64,000 nucleotides of DNA from positions 1 through 64,000 of the forward strand of contig NZ_BPQG01000025.1 of the NCBI RefSeq assembly GCF_022179125.1. Reading direction: 5' to 3'. Under the pieces are notes generated by a model that worked only from the letters and a program-made list of their open reading frames with translations, had not been told where the DNA came from and ran no database searches. Below, piece after piece: positions 60,366 through 64,000 of the stretch (position 1 is its first letter; the number at the start of each line of letters is the position of its first letter). This DNA comes from Methylobacterium cerastii. Its GTDB lineage: Bacteria; Pseudomonadota; Alphaproteobacteria; Rhizobiales; Beijerinckiaceae. The position numbers were made by a program, and so were the translations under genes.

Positions 60366-61793
60366 CTACTCGGCGCTCGGGGCCAGCATGGTCTCGGGCC
60401 GCACCACGCGCTCGAACTCGGCCTCGGTGACGTAGCCGAGGCGCAGCGCCTCCTCCTTCAGGGTGGTGCCGCGCTTGTGCGCGGTCTTGGCGATCTCGGC
60501 CGCCTTGTCGTAGCCGATCGAGGGGGCGAGCGCGGTCACCAGCATGAGCGAGCGGCTCATCAGGTCGGCGATCCGGTCCTCGTTGGCCTTGATGCCGACG
60601 ACGCAGTTGTCGGTGAAGCTGACCGCCGCGTCGGCGAGCAGGCGGATCGACTGCAGCACCGCGTTGGCGATCACCGGCTTGAACACGTTGAGCTCGAAGT
60701 TGCCCTGGCTGCCGGCGAAGCTCACCGTGGTGCCGTTGCCGATCACCTGGGCGCAGACCATCGTCAGCGCCTCGCACTGGGTCGGGTTGACCTTGCCCGG
60801 CATGATCGACGAGCCCGGCTCGTTCTCCGGCAGCGACAGCTCGCCCAGGCCCGAGCGCGGGCCGGATGCCAGCAGGCGGATGTCCTGCGCGATCTTGAAC
60901 AGGCCGGCGGCCAGCGCCGAGAGCGCCCCTTGGGTGAAAACCAGGGCGTCGTGGGTCGCCAGCGCCTCGAACTTGTTGGCGGCCGAGGTGAAGGGCAGGC
61001 CGGTCAGCTCGGCGACCTTGGCGGCGAAACGCTCGGCGAATTCGGGATGCGCGTTGAGGCCGGTGCCCACCGCCGTGCCGCCCTGCGCCAGCGCCAGCAC
61101 GCCGGGCAGCGTCGCCGCGATGCGCGAGCCGCCGAGCGCGACCTGCGCGGCATAGCCGGAGAATTCCTGGCCGAGGGAGACCGGGGTCGCGTCCTGCAGG
61201 TGGGTGCGGCCGATCTTGACGATCGATTCGAAGTCCTTCTCCTTCGCGTCGAGCGCCGCATGAAGGTGGGTCAGCGCCGGCATCAGGCGGCCGGTGATCT
61301 CGCGCGAGACCGCGATGTGCATCGCCGTCGGGAACACGTCGTTCGAGGACTGGCCGCGGTTGCAGTGGTCGTTGGGATGCACCGGCGACTTGCCGCCACG
61401 CTGGCCGCCGAGCCGCTCGTTGGCGAGGCTCGCGATCACTTCGTTGGCGTTCATGTTCGACTGCGTGCCCGAGCCCGTCTGCCAGACCACCAGGGGGAAC
61501 TCGTCGTCGTGGCGGCCGTCCACCACCTCGGCCGCCGACGCGGCGATGGCCTCGGCCACCTTCGGGTCGAGGCCGCCGAGATCCTGGTTCACCAGGGCGG
61601 CTGACTGCTTGACCAGGCCGAGCGCGTGGACGAGCGGCGCCGGCATGTGCTCGGTGCCGATCTTGAAGTTCTGGATCGAGCGCTGGGTCTGCGCGCCCCA
61701 ATACCGGTGCGCCGGGACCTCGATCGGCCCGAAGGTGTCGGATTCCGTGCGGGTGGCGGTCCGAGTCTCGGTCTCGGTCTGCTGCGGCGACAT
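60366..61793 (-). CDS. fumC: Class II fumarate hydratase
   Basis: FumC converts fumarate and L-malate in the TCA cycle. The 475-residue protein has [18 protein letters not shown], the [17 protein letters not shown] block, [34 protein letters not shown] and the superfamily signature [16 protein letters not shown]. The start ATG 61793 gives a short Thr-rich N-terminal tail before the core. It leads a leftward group with DUF4169 and the ribbon-helix-helix gene. It is divergent from the P450. Confidence 0.96.
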   Translation of the reverse strand: MSPQQTETETRTATRTESDTFGPIEVPAHRYWGAQTQRSIQNFKIGTEHMPAPLVHALGLVKQSAALVNQDLGGLDPKVAEAIAASAAEVVDGRHDDEFPLVVWQTGSGTQSNMNANEVIASLANERLGGQRGGKSPVHPNDHCNRGQSSNDVFPTAMHIAVSREITGRLMPALTHLHAALDAKEKDFESIVKIGRTHLQDATPVSLGQEFSGYAAQVALGGSRIAATLPGVLALAQGGTAVGTGLNAHPEFAERFAAKVAELTGLPFTSAANKFEALATHDALVFTQGALSALAAGLFKIAQDIRLLASGPRSGLGELSLPENEPGSSIMPGKVNPTQCEALTMVCAQVIGNGTTVSFAGSQGNFELNVFKPVIANAVLQSIRLLADAAVSFTDNCVVGIKANEDRIADLMSRSLMLVTALAPSIGYDKAAEIAKTAHKRGTTLKEEALRLGYVTEAEFERVVRPETMLAPSAE

Positions 61794-61925
61794 CGTGGCC
61801 CCTACGTTTGGTGCAATGCGAAGCCTACCTACGACAGGCGGCGGCAAATCGCGAAGGTGCTTTTCCGGCCGCGCCTCGACAAACGCGGCGGGCTGTTCCC
61901 CGCCCGGCGAACAAGGATGGCGTCG

Positions 61926-63374
61926 ATGACGGCGACGATCGCGATCGACACGCCGGCGTCGGCGGTGGCCCGCTTCCGGCCGCCCGTGCCGGCGCCGCGC
62001 CGCACGGCGATGGGCCTGTTCGCGTTCCTCAAGGCGGCGCGGCAGAACCCGATCACCACCTGGATGGAGGATCACTTCACCGCGCCCGTGGTGGCCGGCG
62101 ACGGCGCCATGGGCCGCATCACCGTGGTCAGCGACCCGGCCCTGATCCGCTACCTGCTGGTTGAGAACGTCGGCAACTACCGCAAGGACGACCTGCAGCG
62201 CCGCGTGCTCGCCCCCGGTCTCGGCAACGGCCTGCTCAGCGCCGAGGGCGACGCATGGAAGTTGCAGCGGCGGACGCTGGCGCCGATCTTCTCGGCCCGC
62301 ACGGTGCAGGGCTTCTCGGATGCGATGAACGCGTCCGGCGCCAAGCTCGCGCGGCGCCTGGCCCGGCGGGACGGCACCCGGGTCGACGTCGCGCTGGAGA
62401 TGACCCGCGTCACCCTCGACGTGCTGGAGCGGACGATCTTCACGCAAGGCCTGCCCGGCGATCCCGACGCCCTCGGGCGCGCGATCACGCGCTTCCTCGA
62501 GGCGGTCGGGCCGATCGATCCCCTCGACGTGCTCGGCGTGCCCGACTTCGTGCCGCGGCTCGGCCGGCTGCGGGCGCGGCCGGCCGGGCGCTACTTCGCC
62601 GAGGTGGTCGAGGCGCTGATCGCAAGGCGCAAGGCCCAGGTCGCCGCCGGCGGCGCGCCGCAGGACCTGATGACGCTGCTGCTCGCGGCTCAGGACCCGG
62701 AGACCGGCAAGGGCCTCACCGACCTGGAGGTGCAGGCCAACATCATCACCTTCATCGCCGCCGGCCACGAGACCACGGCGAACGCCCTGACCTGGGCGCT
62801 GTACTGCCTGGCGAAGGACGACGCGGCGCGGGAGCGGCTGGAGGCGGAGGTCGACGCGGCGGGCGAGGGCGATTTCGCCCTCGACACGCTGCCCTTCGCC
62901 AAGGCGGTGATGGAAGAGGCGATGCGGCTGTTCCCGCCGGTGCCGTTTCTCAGCCGCCAAGCGATCCGCGACGACCGCCTCGGCCGCATCAAGGTGCCGC
63001 GCGGGTCGATGGTGCTTGTGGCGCCCTACGTGCTGCATCGGCACCGCACCCTGTGGGACGACCCGGACGCCTTCGTGCCGGAGCGGTTCCTCGGGGCGAA
63101 CCGCGACGCGATCCCGCGCTTCGCCTACCTGCCGTTCGGGGCCGGCCCGCGCGTCTGCATCGGCCAGAGCTTCTCGGTGCAGGAGGCGGTGATCGTGCTA
63201 GCCCACGTCGTCCGCGCGGTCCGGTTCCGGATGCCGGACGACCATCCGCCGATGACGCCGCTGCACCGGGTGACGCTGCGTCCCGAGCACGGCCTGCGCA
63301 TGGATGCGACCCGCCGGGGGCAGACGCCTCTTAGCGCGGCACGGCCCCGACCATCGGCCCGAGCGGGCGGCTGA
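61926..63374 (+). CDS. Cytochrome P450
   Basis: A 482-residue soluble haem monooxygenase. Visible motifs are the C-helix [17 protein letters not shown], the I-helix oxygen site [12 protein letters not shown], ExxR in [20 protein letters not shown] and the haem loop [13 protein letters not shown] with Cys near residue 411. ATG 61926 has AAGGA 8 bases upstream; ATG 61917 is an alternative three codons earlier. No ferredoxin or reductase gene is adjacent; the FAD reductase at 18657 is a distant candidate. The substrate is unknown. Its 3' end overlaps the convergent glycosidase gene by 44 bases. Confidence 0.92.
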   Translation: MTATIAIDTPASAVARFRPPVPAPRRTAMGLFAFLKAARQNPITTWMEDHFTAPVVAGDGAMGRITVVSDPALIRYLLVENVGNYRKDDLQRRVLAPGLGNGLLSAEGDAWKLQRRTLAPIFSARTVQGFSDAMNASGAKLARRLARRDGTRVDVALEMTRVTLDVLERTIFTQGLPGDPDALGRAITRFLEAVGPIDPLDVLGVPDFVPRLGRLRARPAGRYFAEVVEALIARRKAQVAAGGAPQDLMTLLLAAQDPETGKGLTDLEVQANIITFIAAGHETTANALTWALYCLAKDDAARERLEAEVDAAGEGDFALDTLPFAKAVMEEAMRLFPPVPFLSRQAIRDDRLGRIKVPRGSMVLVAPYVLHRHRTLWDDPDAFVPERFLGANRDAIPRFAYLPFGAGPRVCIGQSFSVQEAVIVLAHVVRAVRFRMPDDHPPMTPLHRVTLRPEHGLRMDATRRGQTPLSAARPRPSARAGG

Positions 63375-64000
63375 GGTCGTTGCGCTTCAGCGCAGGCGCG
63401 TAGAGGCTCGACACGCTGCCGTCGAGGAACAGGGCGTTGCGGCAGCCGAGGTCGTCCCGGAACAACCGGGCGAAGGCGCCGAAGGTGACGGGGTGCTCCG
63501 AGATCGCGAACACCGCCACCCGTCCGTCGTCGCGGACGCCCACGCCGTTGCGGATCTTCAGGCTCGGCCCGTCGGCGGAGATCTTGGGATGGATCTGGCC
63601 GTCGATCACCAGCATCGGGCCGGATTGCGTCGCGAAGTCGGGCTTCATGCGGGCCTTGAGGTAATGGCCGGTGTCGAGCACGCCTGCGCGCTCGCCCTTC
63701 ACGTAGAACACACCGTTGGGCTTGAGGTGGAAGTTGCCCGGCCCGTTCGCGGTCGAGACGCCCTTCATTTCCCGCCCGTCCTCGACGTAGAGCCCGACCG
63801 GCGCCTGACCCTTGTCGTACATGCCGGCGTTCATCGCGAAGCTGAGGCGCGGACCCTGCTTCTCGGCAAGCGTCGAGAGCGAGGAATACGGCAACCCGTC
63901 CGCGCCGAGCCAGAACAGGCGCACCCGCTGGCGGCGGAGGTCGACGGTGCATACGGTGAAGCTGTCGCCCTGCGCCTGGACAGGGCGGCACGTCTCATTC
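63331..64000 (-). CDS. Phosphodiester glycosidase-family protein, partial
   Basis: The window holds the C-terminal 222 residues of a protein whose start lies beyond 64000. It reads FTVCTVDLRRQRVRLFW, SFAMNAGMYDKGQAPVGLYVEDG, FHLKPNGVFYVKG, ATQSGPMLVIDGQIHP, RNGVGVRDDGRVAVFAISEHPV and NALFLDGSVSSLYAP in parts. This matches the NAGPA/phosphodiester glycosidase fold (DUF2233), in which the final DG-S region is catalytic. It is probably exported. Its last 44 bases overlap the end of the P450 gene on the other strand. Confidence 0.85.
   Translation of the reverse strand, partial: NETCRPVQAQGDSFTVCTVDLRRQRVRLFWLGADGLPYSSLSTLAEKQGPRLSFAMNAGMYDKGQAPVGLYVEDGREMKGVSTANGPGNFHLKPNGVFYVKGERAGVLDTGHYLKARMKPDFATQSGPMLVIDGQIHPKISADGPSLKIRNGVGVRDDGRVAVFAISEHPVTFGAFARLFRDDLGCRNALFLDGSVSSLYAPALKRNDLSRPLGPMVGAVPR

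Overview
The window is GC-rich chromosomal DNA of an alphaproteobacterium of the Hyphomicrobiales, most likely Methylobacterium or a close relative. This rests on a cysteine-poor DksA, a DUF6468/MotE-type flagellar set, a CtrA-type box, a lysine/ornithine decarboxylase of fold type III, the fumC-DUF4169-ribbon-helix-helix group, and three genes resembling the accessory set of PQQ-dependent dehydrogenases. Species assignment is inference. Nearly everything is ordinary chromosomal gene content. The accessory parts are a decayed integration scar between two tRNA genes and three copies of a dispersed repeat of about 200 bp.

Layout. 0.1-7.5 kb: xerD with an overlapping small membrane gene (minus), then aroK-aroB, a GT87-type membrane protein, a CorC/HlyC-type transporter and a membrane diguanylate cyclase. 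7.5-14 kb: a frameshifted nitronate monooxygenase, a PNPOx-like protein, the iron-storage pair bfd-bfr with a candidate iron box, ruvC and ruvA separated by a YceI gene, and a YebC regulator. 14-20 kb: a Calvin-type module fbp-prk-rpe-cbbY (minus) divergent from a CbbR/QscR-type LysR gene that overlaps an FAD reductase gene. 20-26.5 kb: an RND efflux pair, a solute-binding protein and a TetR regulator. 26.7-27.8 kb: tRNA-Leu(CAG), an integrase remnant, an IS3 transposase remnant and tRNA-Arg(ACG). 28-34 kb: dusA, a retropepsin-like protease, DUF1289, cobS, cobT, queD, queC and an unusual soluble chemoreceptor-like protein.

34-38 kb holds a TetR gene divergent from a zinc metallohydrolase, a SoxYZ-like fusion and a CXXCW protein. 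All three products look exported and together resemble the poorly understood quinoprotein relay system. 38-42.6 kb: panB, an MBOAT/SGNH-like pair and dksA. 42.6-49.6 kb: flgF-flgG-flgA-flgH (minus) divergent from fliL-fliM-DUF6468-motE, with a perfect TTAA-N7-TTAA CtrA box between them. 50-53.3 kb: two GNAT acetyltransferases and the decarboxylase. The decarboxylase has a predicted leader of about 480 nt that contains a 39-codon arginine-rich open reading frame and a T-run. 53.5-64 kb: a polysaccharide flippase, glcE-glcF without glcD, a metallo-beta-lactamase-fold protein, an AraC regulator, the fumC group split by a repeat copy, a cytochrome P450 and a partial phosphodiester glycosidase.

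The most interesting regions are the SoxYZ-like/CXXCW operon, the decarboxylase leader, the phosphoribulokinase module beside its LysR regulator, and the 20-residue tryptophan repeats at the FliM N-terminus. No CRISPR array, rRNA operon or intact mobile element was seen.
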